Source: Streptomyces sp. R21 (GTDB taxonomy: Bacteria > Actinomycetota > Actinomycetes > Streptomycetales > Streptomycetaceae). Taken from it: 64,000 nt of DNA. The stretch is taken from the NCBI RefSeq assembly GCF_041051975.1, contig NZ_CP163435.1, forward strand, positions 6,241,001 through 6,305,000, read 5' to 3'. Positions 9,167 to 17,501 of the stretch are shown piece by piece; the stretch's first letter is position 1, and the number at the start of each line of letters is the position of its first letter. The position numbers were made by a program, and so were the translations under genes. The notes beneath the pieces were generated by a model, which worked only from the letters and a program-made list of their open reading frames with translations, was not told where the DNA came from and did not search any database.

Positions 9167-11317
9167 GTGGAGACAGGTGAAGAGTTCGGGCCCTGGCTGG
9201 CCCGTCAGCTCAAGCTCGCAGGAAAGACGCAGGCTGAACTGGCCGACGAACTCAAACTGACCCGAGCCGCCGTCTCCGCGTGGATCACCGGCAGGTCGAC
9301 TCCTCGTCCGACAGCCATGACGGACATCGCCAAGGCGCTGGGCACGGACGTCGGCACGGTGCACACCCGCACCACCGACACCCAGGCCGGCCTCCCGGTC
9401 ACCTGGTACCACCGCCCGGGCTACCACGACGGTGGCCGTGACCTGGGTAATGCCGCCGCCTTCGCCTTCGATGCCGACGTTCAGGTCCTTGCGCGCGAGA
9501 CCTGCCAGAACAGCCTCGACGAGCGGGTGAAGGAGAACGGCCGTCCGGTCAAGGTCCGTTACACCCTGCACGAGCTGACGGGTGAGGCCCTGGACGACTT
9601 CCGTGACGCGATTCTCTGGAACGACCTGTTTCCTCACTACTCCGCAGTCTCGGAGATCGCCGGAAACCAGAAGGTCGGCCGGGTTGTGGACGCCGGGGTG
9701 CGCGACATGTACGAGAAGGGCCGTCTGGTCCTGTTGCGCATCGACGACTACAACGCTTCCGGACTCATCGGTGACGACTACGCGGACGGCAAGTTCGCGG
9801 CTGTGGTCAGGCGGCAGCTGGAGAGCCTCAAGTCCGGGCCTGGCGCGGGAGGTTCGTACGGCCTCGGAAAGGCGACGTTGTGGGCCACCAGTGCACTCGG
9901 TCTCGTGCTCATCAACTCGACTCTGTCCAAGACTCATGAAGGGCGTACCGAGCGTCGGGTCATCGGCCGACTCGAACTGCCTTGGAGAGAGGTCGATGGT
10001 CGTCCATACGCAGGTCCCGCCTGGTTCGGGCGCCCCGACCCCGATTCGCCGGGCGCAGATGTCGCCCGGTCCTGGTGGGCGGATGAGGAAACTGTGGCCC
10101 GTCTGCATCTGGCCAGGGAGAACGACGAGCCGGGAACCTCCTTCCTCGTCGTTGGCGCGCACGACGTGGCCAGCCTCGACGAGAAGCTGTCCGACATCGA
10201 CGACGAGACCGCAGACGTGGATGAGGAGAGCACCGGGGACACGCGCGACATCTGCAGAATGCACCGCCGTCTGGTCGAGGCACTCGGACGTGACTTCTGG
10301 GCTGCGATGACCGGCGGGGGCGGCAGGCTTCCCCTGTTGGAGGTCTCTGTCCGCACCTTGCGCAACGGGGTCGTGGTCAGGGAGGAGGAACAGGTCGATC
10401 CGTCCACCGAGCAGCCTGCCCGGACCCGTGCCCTGCGGGCGCATTACGAGGGCACCACCGTGGAGCGGCTCACCGAGGCCGGGCAAGTGGCGGCGCGGAA
10501 CGTTCCGCTGAAGCTGCCCCTCTCCGGGGGAGCCAAAGGGACGCTCGGTACGCATCAAGCCGTCCTGCTGCTCACCGAGGCCGAGGAGAAGGACCACGGG
10601 GGCAAGAATCAGGTGCACTCGCTGCGCGGCAACCGCATGACCGTCAAAAGGGCCGGGGTGTCGAAACTGCCGCTCGGCACCAATCCCTTCCAAGCTGTTC
10701 TCCTGGCAGGGGAGGCCGCAGGGGAGTCCGTTCCTTTCGCGCAGGAAGCCGAGGACTTCCTGCGTGCTGCGGAGCCACCTGAGCACGACCGTTGGGGGCA
10801 GACGGAGGAGCTGACCCTGCGCTGGTCGCCCTCCGCCTACCGGCGGATCAACAATCTGACCGCCGAGGTCAACAGTGCCGTCAAGGAACTTGTCGCACGA
10901 CCGAAGCGCGGCAACCGTGAGGGCGGCGAAGCCCTGCGCAAGGCGTTGACCGTGAAGGCGAAGCCCAAGGCCAAGGTGCCCACTGGACCCGTGGTCCCGG
11001 TGCTGGACCGCCTTGACGCGATGATCGGCGACGGCGGGGAGTGGCAGATCGTCGCTGAGGTGAGCATCCCCCGTGGCGACGAGATCACTCCGATGGTGCC
11101 GCTCGCCCAGCTGGACGTGAGATCCGGAGGCCGACCGAGGCTCGAGTGGGCAGAGCTCGTGGCTGTCGAGGGCTGTGAGGTGGAGGACGGAACCCTGCGC
11201 TTCGCCCCCGGCGCACGCCGAGCGAAGTTCCGAGGAGCCACCGACGTCACCAGCCACCCGGTCAGGACCACGCTCACCCGTCTCGTCCTCGAACTCCGGA
11301 CCGGCAAGGGGGAGTGA
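9167..11317 (+). CDS. XRE-HTH / GHKL (MutL-MORC-like) ATPase defence protein
   Basis: A 716-residue protein. Residues about 6-60 form an XRE/HTH_3 DNA-binding domain (QAELADELKLTRAAVSAWI). A Bergerat-type ATPase follows: N-box ARETCQNSLDE (109-119), a divergent G1 segment LRIDDYNASGLIG (about 185) and G2 GPGAGGSYGLGKATLWATS (about 218-236). The C-terminal half is unrecognised. GHKL ATPases of the MutL/MORC type are an established component of bacterial restriction-linked loci; fusion to an XRE domain suggests it both binds its own locus or target DNA and acts as an ATP switch. The GTG at 9167 is chosen because it follows AGGTGG and a promoter-like element; an in-frame ATG at 8918 would add 83 residues that look non-coding. 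It is separated by 3 bp from the next gene, so it is likely the first gene of a three-gene operon. Confidence 0.75.
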   Translation: METGEEFGPWLARQLKLAGKTQAELADELKLTRAAVSAWITGRSTPRPTAMTDIAKALGTDVGTVHTRTTDTQAGLPVTWYHRPGYHDGGRDLGNAAAFAFDADVQVLARETCQNSLDERVKENGRPVKVRYTLHELTGEALDDFRDAILWNDLFPHYSAVSEIAGNQKVGRVVDAGVRDMYEKGRLVLLRIDDYNASGLIGDDYADGKFAAVVRRQLESLKSGPGAGGSYGLGKATLWATSALGLVLINSTLSKTHEGRTERRVIGRLELPWREVDGRPYAGPAWFGRPDPDSPGADVARSWWADEETVARLHLARENDEPGTSFLVVGAHDVASLDEKLSDIDDETADVDEESTGDTRDICRMHRRLVEALGRDFWAAMTGGGGRLPLLEVSVRTLRNGVVVREEEQVDPSTEQPARTRALRAHYEGTTVERLTEAGQVAARNVPLKLPLSGGAKGTLGTHQAVLLLTEAEEKDHGGKNQVHSLRGNRMTVKRAGVSKLPLGTNPFQAVLLAGEAAGESVPFAQEAEDFLRAAEPPEHDRWGQTEELTLRWSPSAYRRINNLTAEVNSAVKELVARPKRGNREGGEALRKALTVKAKPKAKVPTGPVVPVLDRLDAMIGDGGEWQIVAEVSIPRGDEITPMVPLAQLDVRSGGRPRLEWAELVAVEGCEVEDGTLRFAPGARRAKFRGATDVTSHPVRTTLTRLVLELRTGKGE

Positions 11318-11320
11318 GCC

Positions 11321-12313
11321 GTGAAGATCTACCCGTACAAGCGGCTCAGCCGATCGATCACCCTGAGGGTGACCTCGGTCTCCCTCAGGCTCTCGGACGG
11401 AACCCGTGACCGACTGGAGACCACGGCCTACTCGCCCCAGCAGGCCGTCGCCCTCGGCATCGCGGGCCACACCGACTGGGTGAGCGCCACGATCGGCCTC
11501 TCCGCCACTCTGCCGCCCGGGGCGAACGCTCCGGATGCGGCCTGGTCCGAACTGTGCGTTCTCGCCGTGCTGACGGACGGCGAGACCAATGTCCGCAGCT
11601 CCGTGGAACTCACACATGACGCCGAGGACGGCCGTGACTGGTCGGGCTTCTTGGAGCTGTTCCGCGACGATCACGTGGGCCGGGCTTCCCTCGCCGCGTA
11701 CGCCGTCGGGACGGTGGACGGAGTACGCGGACGGTCGATCGCGGAGACCGACAGGAGCTGGATCGTCGACACGGTCTCCGACGAGCCGGTCCGTGGTCTC
11801 CAATTGGACGTCCAGAAAGCCTCGTTCAAGAAGAGCTCCCGGGTGTGGCTGCAGGCATACGCCGACGCGCCCTGGATCGTCGACGTCTCGGCGAGGGTCC
11901 CCACCGTGTTCGTGAACACCGATGTCGAGGGCGTTCTCGGGCTGTTGGACAGCAACGGCTCCGGTGTGGACACCAAGGTGCGGGATCTCTTGGTCGCTCA
12001 GATGGCCACCGATGTCTGGACCGCGGTGTTTCATGGCGCGATTGGCGATCTGGAGGTGGAACCCGGCGGCGGCCCGGTCTTTCCGACCGATTGGCAGGGC
12101 GAGGTGCTCCGGGAGATGCTCCCGGACGTGATGCCTGGCATGCATGTCGAGGAGGCTCTGCGACAGGTCCACCGGCGGCGCACCGGAGACTCGGGCTGGG
12201 TAGAGCTCCAGACCCGCATCCACTACGCAGCGGTCCGCCGGGCCGATGCCACCAAGGCGCTGGCCTATGCCATCCGGGGTCTGGAACAGATGAACCGAGA
12301 GAGTGACACGTGA
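11321..12313 (+). CDS. Unrecognised protein of the GHKL defence trio (330 aa)
   Basis: I do not recognise this family. The 330-residue product has no signal peptide, no membrane segment and no obvious catalytic motif. It is acidic to neutral and begins MKIYPYKRLSRSITLRV, with predicted beta-rich stretches in the first 200 residues and helix-prone sequence near the C terminus. The GTG start has a strong GGGGGAG Shine-Dalgarno overlapping the end of the GHKL gene, and its TGA overlaps the GTG start of the next gene (GTGA), so all three are co-translated. The tight coupling suggests it is a dedicated partner of the GHKL ATPase, perhaps an adaptor or effector; this is inferred from context only. 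Confidence 0.8.
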   Translation: MKIYPYKRLSRSITLRVTSVSLRLSDGTRDRLETTAYSPQQAVALGIAGHTDWVSATIGLSATLPPGANAPDAAWSELCVLAVLTDGETNVRSSVELTHDAEDGRDWSGFLELFRDDHVGRASLAAYAVGTVDGVRGRSIAETDRSWIVDTVSDEPVRGLQLDVQKASFKKSSRVWLQAYADAPWIVDVSARVPTVFVNTDVEGVLGLLDSNGSGVDTKVRDLLVAQMATDVWTAVFHGAIGDLEVEPGGGPVFPTDWQGEVLREMLPDVMPGMHVEEALRQVHRRRTGDSGWVELQTRIHYAAVRRADATKALAYAIRGLEQMNRESDT

Positions 12314-13188
12314 TCACGCAGCCGAACCATGTACCGGAGCGACTGGCGCTGCTCGCCGCCTCGGACGTCGATCCGTTCCTCACCGAGGAGTTGCTCAAAG
12401 GTGAACAGGCGCATGGCGGCATCGATCTTGCCAAGGTGGTCGAGCCTCTCCCGGAGGACGACGCCAGATGGTCGGTCGAGCCGATCCGAAGCCTGGTGGA
12501 AGACGTCATGTACGAGTTCCAGGAGGACCGCACCCGAGCCGACGCGTGGCTCGCGCCACGACTCCATGCCACGCTGCGCCTGACGCGGCGAGAGGCGGCG
12601 GACAAGCGACTGTGGAACCACATCGCCCTGGCGGTGGCTCCCGACTACGTGGTCTGGCGTCACCTTTCGGAGCCGACGGCGAAAAGGCCGGAAAGACGTG
12701 TTGCCGCGGAGCGTTTCCGGGGCTCTGCGGACCGACAGTGTTTCTCACGGCTGTGGTGGGCGGCTGAGCTCTTCAGGAACGGGGCGGACTACGAGCCGGT
12801 CGAGGCAGCCTGCGGGAACCAGGACCTCATCCACAGCGTGCTGAAGAAGGAGATGATCGACCATCGTCCCACGGCTCAGGCCCTGGTCCGCCTCTTGAAG
12901 AGTGGGCGGGTCACCACCGGCCGAGAGATCGATGGTCTCAGCGTTGCGATCAACGCAGCCGGCGCAACTCTTGTCTACGACGTTCTCGCACAGGACGAGC
13001 CCCGGGACCCCGCCCGTCTGCGGGACTGGATCGCGGCCGCGGAATCGGCACCACCGGTCGATCGACGGGATCTCCCGGATGGGCCTGACGAGGATCCTGT
13101 CAGGGAAGAGTCCGTGCTGGCTCTCACCGACTACTTTGCCGAGCTGTTCGAGACTGCGCCGGTCAGGGGTAGGAAGATCGGGGATTGA
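12310..13188 (+). CDS. DUF6339-like protein of the GHKL defence trio
   Basis: A 292-residue protein starting at a GTG that overlaps the preceding stop codon. The central segment, with VAPDYVVWRH followed by an Arg/Phe-rich stretch and RLWWAAELF (near residues 115-160), resembles actinobacterial DUF6339 proteins. These are found beside ATP-binding and methyltransferase genes in defence islands; the resemblance is remembered, not searched. There are no transmembrane segments or known nuclease motifs. It is the last gene of the rightward trio and converges on the methyltransferase gene 51 bp away. The function is unknown. It could be a structural subunit or an effector acting with the GHKL ATPase. 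Confidence 0.7.
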   Translation: MITQPNHVPERLALLAASDVDPFLTEELLKGEQAHGGIDLAKVVEPLPEDDARWSVEPIRSLVEDVMYEFQEDRTRADAWLAPRLHATLRLTRREAADKRLWNHIALAVAPDYVVWRHLSEPTAKRPERRVAAERFRGSADRQCFSRLWWAAELFRNGADYEPVEAACGNQDLIHSVLKKEMIDHRPTAQALVRLLKSGRVTTGREIDGLSVAINAAGATLVYDVLAQDEPRDPARLRDWIAAAESAPPVDRRDLPDGPDEDPVREESVLALTDYFAELFETAPVRGRKIGD

Positions 13189-13239
13189 CCCGGCGGTGCG
13201 GCAGGCTTTCGCAACATCCTCAGGCGGCGCGTTCGCGAA

Positions 13240-14610
13240 CTACGGCGCCGATGCCTTCTTGTTCTTGCGAGGGCGTGCGGAGGACGAGGGCGGTGCATGG
13301 TCCTCGGGTCGCGGACACTGGGCGGTGCATTCGTCGCTGGCCCCGCAGCCGTGGCTGCGCAACTTGGCCCGCTTCTCCTCTGTGGCCGGCTCCCACGGCT
13401 CCCTCATTACCTCCGGGTCCGGCGCGGGAAGGCCGAGCGCGGCGCTCAGCAGGTGTGCCCCGAACAGGGGCGGCACGGCATTGCCCACCTGCTGGGCCTG
13501 CGCCGTACCGGACCACGGATAGTCCGGAGGGAAACTCTGAAGCATCCCCGCCTCGTTCATGCTGAACCGCGGACCCTCGTAGACGATTTTCTCGTCCAGG
13601 TGTTGGAAGACCACGAAGCGGGAGATGCGGCCGGTGACGGTGGTGGCGGGCTGCCGGTCGCTCCGCACGCCACGTCGCCCCGGGATGCCTGAGCTGCCGT
13701 AGTTCGATCGGACCAGAAAAGGAGTGGCACGCCCCAGATGTGTGCCCACAGGCTTGGCGAGCACGTCACCCATGGACCGCCAGTGCTGTCGGGCCTCGCC
13801 GCCTGTCTCCTCGCGCTCTTCGGCCTCCGGTGCGATGCCGTCGTCGAGGGTCGCTTGGTAGACTCCGTCCGAGGCCTGGTCACTCCTTCGATTCCATTCC
13901 TTCGCCTCGTAGGGAAGGTGGGTCGCTTTGGGGAGCGAGGGGGCGCCGAGCCCCTCACGCCGGGCGATCAGTACCGCACGGGATCGCGTCTGAGGTACGC
14001 CGTAGGTCTCCGTGTCCAGGACTTTGACGACGACCTCATACTTGGTTCCGTCGGGGAGGCCGATCTCCTTCAGTACCTTGGCGTAGTGGTGCCAGAGTGC
14101 CTCGACGGCGGGAACCTGTTCCAGGACGATGACGTCGTAGGGCCGCCTCTCCCGGTTGGGGCTCCTCGTCGCCTGGATCGCGTATCGCAGAGGCTCGAGA
14201 ACCATCGCGGTGCGCGGATCGCCGCTGAGCGTCTTCAGGTCCTTGTCGATCTTCCTGTCGGATTCGCCTTTCGTCAGGAGACGCTCGATGTACTTCTTGA
14301 CCTCCTCCAGGGCCTCTCGCCCGACACCGTTCCCGGCCACCGAGTACGTCTGGCACGGAGGGCCGCCGGCGAGCACGTTGATCTCCGGTGGCAGCGACTC
14401 GAAAGCGTCCCTGCGTACCGCACTCACGTCGGCGTGGAGGGTGTCCAGCCCAGCGGCGTACCGCGTCAGGCACGCGCTCTTGTCCCACTCGATACCGAGA
14501 CTCGGGATACCCAGTGCGTGACCGCCGACGTCAAGCCCCCCGGGACCTGCGAAGAGGTCCAGAACGAAGGGCTTGTCGAGGATTGGCTTGTGGGACGCCG
14601 TGCTGGTCAT
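13240..14610 (-). CDS. DNA cytosine-C5 methyltransferase, catalytically intact
   Basis: A 456-residue C5 methyltransferase. Motif I is DLFAGPGGLDVGG (18-30). Motif IV is GGPPCQTYS (about 81-89) with the catalytic Cys. Motif VI is EQVP (about 163) with the conserved Glu, motif VIII PQTRSRAVLIA (about 205) and motif X VGNAVPP (about 375). A long insertion between IV and VI (KKYIERLLTKGESDRKIDKD) and a basic, Ser/Pro-rich tail are present. The ATG at 14610 is chosen because motif I begins 17 residues later; the frame extends upstream over the neighbouring gene. It lies 11 bp downstream of the methyltransferase-like gene and is probably co-transcribed with it and vsr. It would modify host DNA so the island's restriction activity spares it. 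DISARM class 2 also uses a 5mC methyltransferase (DrmMII), so this could serve that role. Confidence 0.9.
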   Translation of the reverse strand: MTSTASHKPILDKPFVLDLFAGPGGLDVGGHALGIPSLGIEWDKSACLTRYAAGLDTLHADVSAVRRDAFESLPPEINVLAGGPPCQTYSVAGNGVGREALEEVKKYIERLLTKGESDRKIDKDLKTLSGDPRTAMVLEPLRYAIQATRSPNRERRPYDVIVLEQVPAVEALWHHYAKVLKEIGLPDGTKYEVVVKVLDTETYGVPQTRSRAVLIARREGLGAPSLPKATHLPYEAKEWNRRSDQASDGVYQATLDDGIAPEAEEREETGGEARQHWRSMGDVLAKPVGTHLGRATPFLVRSNYGSSGIPGRRGVRSDRQPATTVTGRISRFVVFQHLDEKIVYEGPRFSMNEAGMLQSFPPDYPWSGTAQAQQVGNAVPPLFGAHLLSAALGLPAPDPEVMREPWEPATEEKRAKLRSHGCGASDECTAQCPRPEDHAPPSSSARPRKNKKASAP

Positions 14611-14621
14611 GTGGCGGAAGT

Positions 14622-15617
14622 CTAGCCGGCAACGAAGATCGCTGGATCCGCATCCAGCGCCTCGGCCACGGCCCGACCCAGGGCTGCTCCCACGGGCGGT
14701 GGTGTCGCGTGCCCGATCTGGCGGTACCGGGCGGTCTTGCGCCCGGCGATCTCCCACGTCTCGGGAAAGCCCTGCAGCAGCGCAGCCTGTTCAACCGTGA
14801 TCTTCACCATGTGGTCCCTGCCCAGTTCGGGATCCCAAACGAAGTCCGCGCCGGGGATCTCATCGCCCACGGTGTGACCGTTGACGCCCATGGTCGCCCA
14901 TGTCCGCTTGGCTCCGGTTGGACCCAGATCGGCGCCGCCCCGGTTCTTCGAGCCGCCGACCAGCGTCGGAGCCGGTCGGTCGGCCTGGACGGCCCAGTGG
15001 GCGGCGTCCTGCCAACCGCGTGAGGCCATGGATGGCCCCAAGGCGGCGCCGACCGTAGTCGGCTGCTGCACCGTCGGTGCCGGGGGCCGGAACGCCTCGG
15101 CCCGCTGTCGTTCTACAGCCACCAGGACCCCCTGCTTGCGGTTCTGCGGTACACCGAAGTCGACGGCGTTCATGACCAACCAACTGAACTCGTATCCCAG
15201 GTGGGCAAGTTCGGCTCGGGCGAAATCACGGAACTGCTGATACTCGTCCGCGCGAGCGAGCCCGGGAACGTTCTCGATGAGCACCGCCCGAGGCCTGATC
15301 GCGTGGACGAGATAGACCGTGGCCTCCAGCAGCCGCTCCTCCACACGCGAATCCGACCGTCTGACGGTCGCACTCGACTTCACTCGTGGCAGGCCGGCCG
15401 AGAGGAGATCTACGTCGTGGCTCTCGGGGTGCTCGGCCGGGTCGAGGTCCAGCAGGTCGGTGTGAAGCACGTTCCACTGCGGTCGGTTGGTCTGCAGAGT
15501 GGTGACGGCGGGCTCGTCGTCGTCCAGCAGCAGTCTCGGCTGGAATCCCGCCTGCTCGAGCCCGAGAGCGAGCCCGCCTGCCCCGGAACACACGTCCACG
15601 AAGGTCAGTCCACTCAT
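14622..15617 (-). CDS. C5-methyltransferase-like protein lacking the catalytic cysteine
   Basis: A 331-residue protein with a clear C5-MTase fold: motif I VDVCSGAGGLALGL (7-20), motif VI LIENVP (about 115), motif VIII VPQNRKQGVLVA (about 160), a Gly-rich target-recognition-like region, and a motif X-like HATPPPVGAALG near the C terminus. Motif IV, normally Pro-Cys, reads LSAGLPRVKSSATV, placing Arg78 where the nucleophilic Cys should be. The codons (cca cga gtg) leave no doubt on the given sequence. The rest of the protein is intact and not decayed, so it may be a specialised non-catalytic subunit or specificity partner of the neighbouring active enzyme rather than a dead gene. The ATG at 15617 follows GAGGGGGAAAAAGGT and overlaps the vsr stop (ATGA). 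Confidence 0.85.
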   Translation of the reverse strand: MSGLTFVDVCSGAGGLALGLEQAGFQPRLLLDDDEPAVTTLQTNRPQWNVLHTDLLDLDPAEHPESHDVDLLSAGLPRVKSSATVRRSDSRVEERLLEATVYLVHAIRPRAVLIENVPGLARADEYQQFRDFARAELAHLGYEFSWLVMNAVDFGVPQNRKQGVLVAVERQRAEAFRPPAPTVQQPTTVGAALGPSMASRGWQDAAHWAVQADRPAPTLVGGSKNRGGADLGPTGAKRTWATMGVNGHTVGDEIPGADFVWDPELGRDHMVKITVEQAALLQGFPETWEIAGRKTARYRQIGHATPPPVGAALGRAVAEALDADPAIFVAG

Positions 15618-16144
15618 ACCTTTTTCCCCCTCGTTCGTTCTGTACGGCACCGCTCGACAGCAGCCGCCACCCGTACGGCCACGTCCTCAGGGGGTTCGTG
15701 CTCCCAGAAGCGGAGCACCGTCCACCCCTCCGCGATCAGATGCTCGGTCGTCTCTCGATCACGGGCCATGTTCCGGTCCAGCTTGTTGCGCCACCACTCC
15801 GCGTTGGCCTTCGGTTGCGTCGCATGGTCCGGACATCCGTGCCAGAAGCATCCGTCGATCAGGATGGCCACCTTGGCACGGGTGAACGCTACGTCGATCC
15901 GGCGCCGCGCCATCCCCGGCACCGGGTACTCCACGCGGTAGCGCAGCCCAGCCGCGTGCAACAGACGACGGACTGCCAGTTCGGCGGCCGTGTCCTTGCT
16001 GCCCTGCTTGCTCATACGCGCCGAGACGGCGGGGGAAGAGGGGACGGCACCTGGCACATGACCATTCTGCCGGCGTGGACGTGTATGCACGGCGCCCTCG
16101 TCTGCGCGGCAGCCCGCCATCACGTCAAGGGCGCTTGACGTCAC
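15614..16144 (-). CDS. vsr: Very short patch repair (Vsr) endonuclease
   Basis: Vsr nicks beside T:G mismatches produced by deamination of 5-methylcytosine and is typically encoded next to C5 methyltransferases, as here. Family hallmarks are visible: GSKDTAAELAVRRLLHAAGL, RYRVEYPVPGMARRRIDVAF with the metal-binding Asp, ILIDGCFWHGCPDH, KANAEWWRNKLDRNMARDRE and GWTVLRFWEHE. The longest frame gives 177 residues. Homology begins near Met44 (ATG at 16015), so the true start may be there or at a GTG at 16057; upstream Shine-Dalgarno signals are weak. It is the first gene of the leftward vsr-MTase-MTase group and its TGA overlaps the next ATG. It marks the right end of the defence island. Confidence 0.9.
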   Translation of the reverse strand: MTSSALDVMAGCRADEGAVHTRPRRQNGHVPGAVPSSPAVSARMSKQGSKDTAAELAVRRLLHAAGLRYRVEYPVPGMARRRIDVAFTRAKVAILIDGCFWHGCPDHATQPKANAEWWRNKLDRNMARDRETTEHLIAEGWTVLRFWEHEPPEDVAVRVAAAVERCRTERTRGKKV

Positions 16145-16320
16145 CTTCGGCGATGGCCCTTCGGGCCACCCATGACACAGGCCGCTCCCGCACGGGTTGG
16201 AAGCGAGCGGGCGGCCCGGTCGGATTGGCTGCGTCCGTGTCCGGGGCTTGCGGTGCGCGGTTGCGTCTCGCCGGCACGCCGGGTTTGCTCAGCGGCTTGT
16301 CGCCGGTGGGTGCGGAGGTG

Positions 16321-17331
16321 CTATGAGCCGTGACACTCCCCATAAACCCGCCCCGACCCGCACCAACAAGCCGCCCCCCGCTGCGGAGGCCAAGCCACAG
16401 CGCGTCCCCGGGCCGCGAGCGTCGTCGCGTACTGCGGGAGCAGGGTCGTGTCCGACGGGGAAGACGCCTCCGAGGCGGCGAAGGCCTCGTAGGAGGGGAC
16501 CGTTCCCGTGACGATGCCGAGGTTCGGGGTGCCGGAGGTGGCCAGTTCCTGTAGCGACGCCTCTATCGTCGCGAGGTGTTGGTCGTGGGTCGGGTACTCC
16601 GAGGTCAACGCCGGGTAGGCGGCGAGGAGTTCGGTGAGTTCGGCGGAGGGCCAGTGGAGGACGGCTACCGGGAAGGGGCGGGAGAGGGCTTCGCGGAAGG
16701 TGCCGAGTTCGGCTCGTAGGCGGCTGATCTCGGCTGCCAGTTCCGCCGGGTTGTCCGAGCCGAGGGACCAGACCCGCTTCGGGTCGTGGAGTTCGTCCAG
16801 GGAGACCGGTGAGGAGTGGAGGGTGTCCGCCAGGGTGTCCCAGTGGTCGTGGGGGACGCCCAGCATGCGGCGGACGCGGTGGCGGCCGTAGAGGAGGGGG
16901 TGGGTGGAGTAGGGGGGTTCCGGTACGTCCGTGAGGAGGAGGGTCGCGCCTTGCGTGAAAGTCTCCTGCGCCGCTTCCAGCTCGTCGTGGGACTCCAGGG
17001 ACTCCGCCACGATCACCCAGGGGGCCGGGTCGCGCGGGGACGCGGCGCGGACGCCGTCGATGATCGCGCGGGCCTCCGCCTCGTGGCCGTACTCCCAGAG
17101 GTTCGACGCCTTGAGGGCGCGGATGAGGTGAGGGTGCTCCAGGGGGTCCGTGGAGGACAGAAGACGGTCGTAGAGCGCGGTGGCGGCGGGGCGGTCGCCG
17201 GCCAGTTCGAGGTGGGCCGCGGCCTGCAGCAGCAGGTGCTCGGCGTCCTCGGGATACAGGCCGGCAGTCCGCTCCAGGCGCGCTGCTTCGGCGTTGTGGT
17301 CGACGTTCTCGGCAGACGTGTCGGGGCGCAT
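16321..17331 (-). CDS. TPR-like protein with C-terminal SEC-C zinc motif
   Basis: A cytoplasmic protein of about 336 residues. The N-terminal 150 residues read as helical TPR-like repeats (LYPEDAEHLLLQAAAHLELA, ATALYDRLL, EARAIIDGVRAASP). The C terminus ends in ACWCGSGRVYGECHGS, a SEC-C zinc-binding motif (C-x-C-x8-C-H). The middle carries helix-rich sequence ending in a Ser/Thr-rich linker. Such proteins are common, uncharacterised actinobacterial genes; SEC-C motifs generally mediate protein contacts. The start is uncertain between ATG at 17331 (GGTG upstream) and GTG at 17340. It appears outside the defence island and is ordinary Streptomyces sequence in codon use. Confidence 0.75.
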   Translation of the reverse strand: MRPDTSAENVDHNAEAARLERTAGLYPEDAEHLLLQAAAHLELAGDRPAATALYDRLLSSTDPLEHPHLIRALKASNLWEYGHEAEARAIIDGVRAASPRDPAPWVIVAESLESHDELEAAQETFTQGATLLLTDVPEPPYSTHPLLYGRHRVRRMLGVPHDHWDTLADTLHSSPVSLDELHDPKRVWSLGSDNPAELAAEISRLRAELGTFREALSRPFPVAVLHWPSAELTELLAAYPALTSEYPTHDQHLATIEASLQELATSGTPNLGIVTGTVPSYEAFAASEASSPSDTTLLPQYATTLAARGRAVAWPPQRGAACWCGSGRVYGECHGS

Positions 17332-17390
17332 GAGGGACACCGTACTGCCGTCGGTGTTCCAAGGAGAGGTATGTGCAGGCCAGGAGGGTG

Positions 17391-17439
17391 GGGAGTCGGG
17401 AGTCGGGAGTCGGGAGTCGGGAGTGGGGAGTCGGGAGTG
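17391..17439. repeat. Heptamer tandem repeat (7 copies of GGGAGTC/G)
   Basis: Seven consecutive 7-bp units, five GGGAGTC and two GGGAGTG, lie between two leftward genes. No spacers or longer unit are seen. It looks like a slippage-prone simple repeat and not a CRISPR or iteron array. Confidence 0.9.
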
Positions 17440-17501
17440 GGGAAGGGCCAGGGCTGTCCTACGGCACGACCTTGGATCTCAGTAGCGGCTGACCCCGCGC
17501 C

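Noticed and set aside
9104..12223. 1,039-codon open frame antisense to the GHKL-HTH trio
   Set aside because: It lies opposite two genes with clear domains and Shine-Dalgarno sites, its translation has no motif, and such frames arise from the GC-rich third positions of the real genes.
1..16144. Complete DISARM, BREX/Pgl or Mza (MutL-Z1-AIPR) system
   Set aside because: drmB/drmC are not in the window; no PglX/PglZ/BrxC; no Z1 or AIPR protein recognised. The left neighbour could still complete DISARM.
17391..17439. Possible CRISPR or iteron array
   Set aside because: Units are 7 bp with no spacers and no cas or replication genes nearby.
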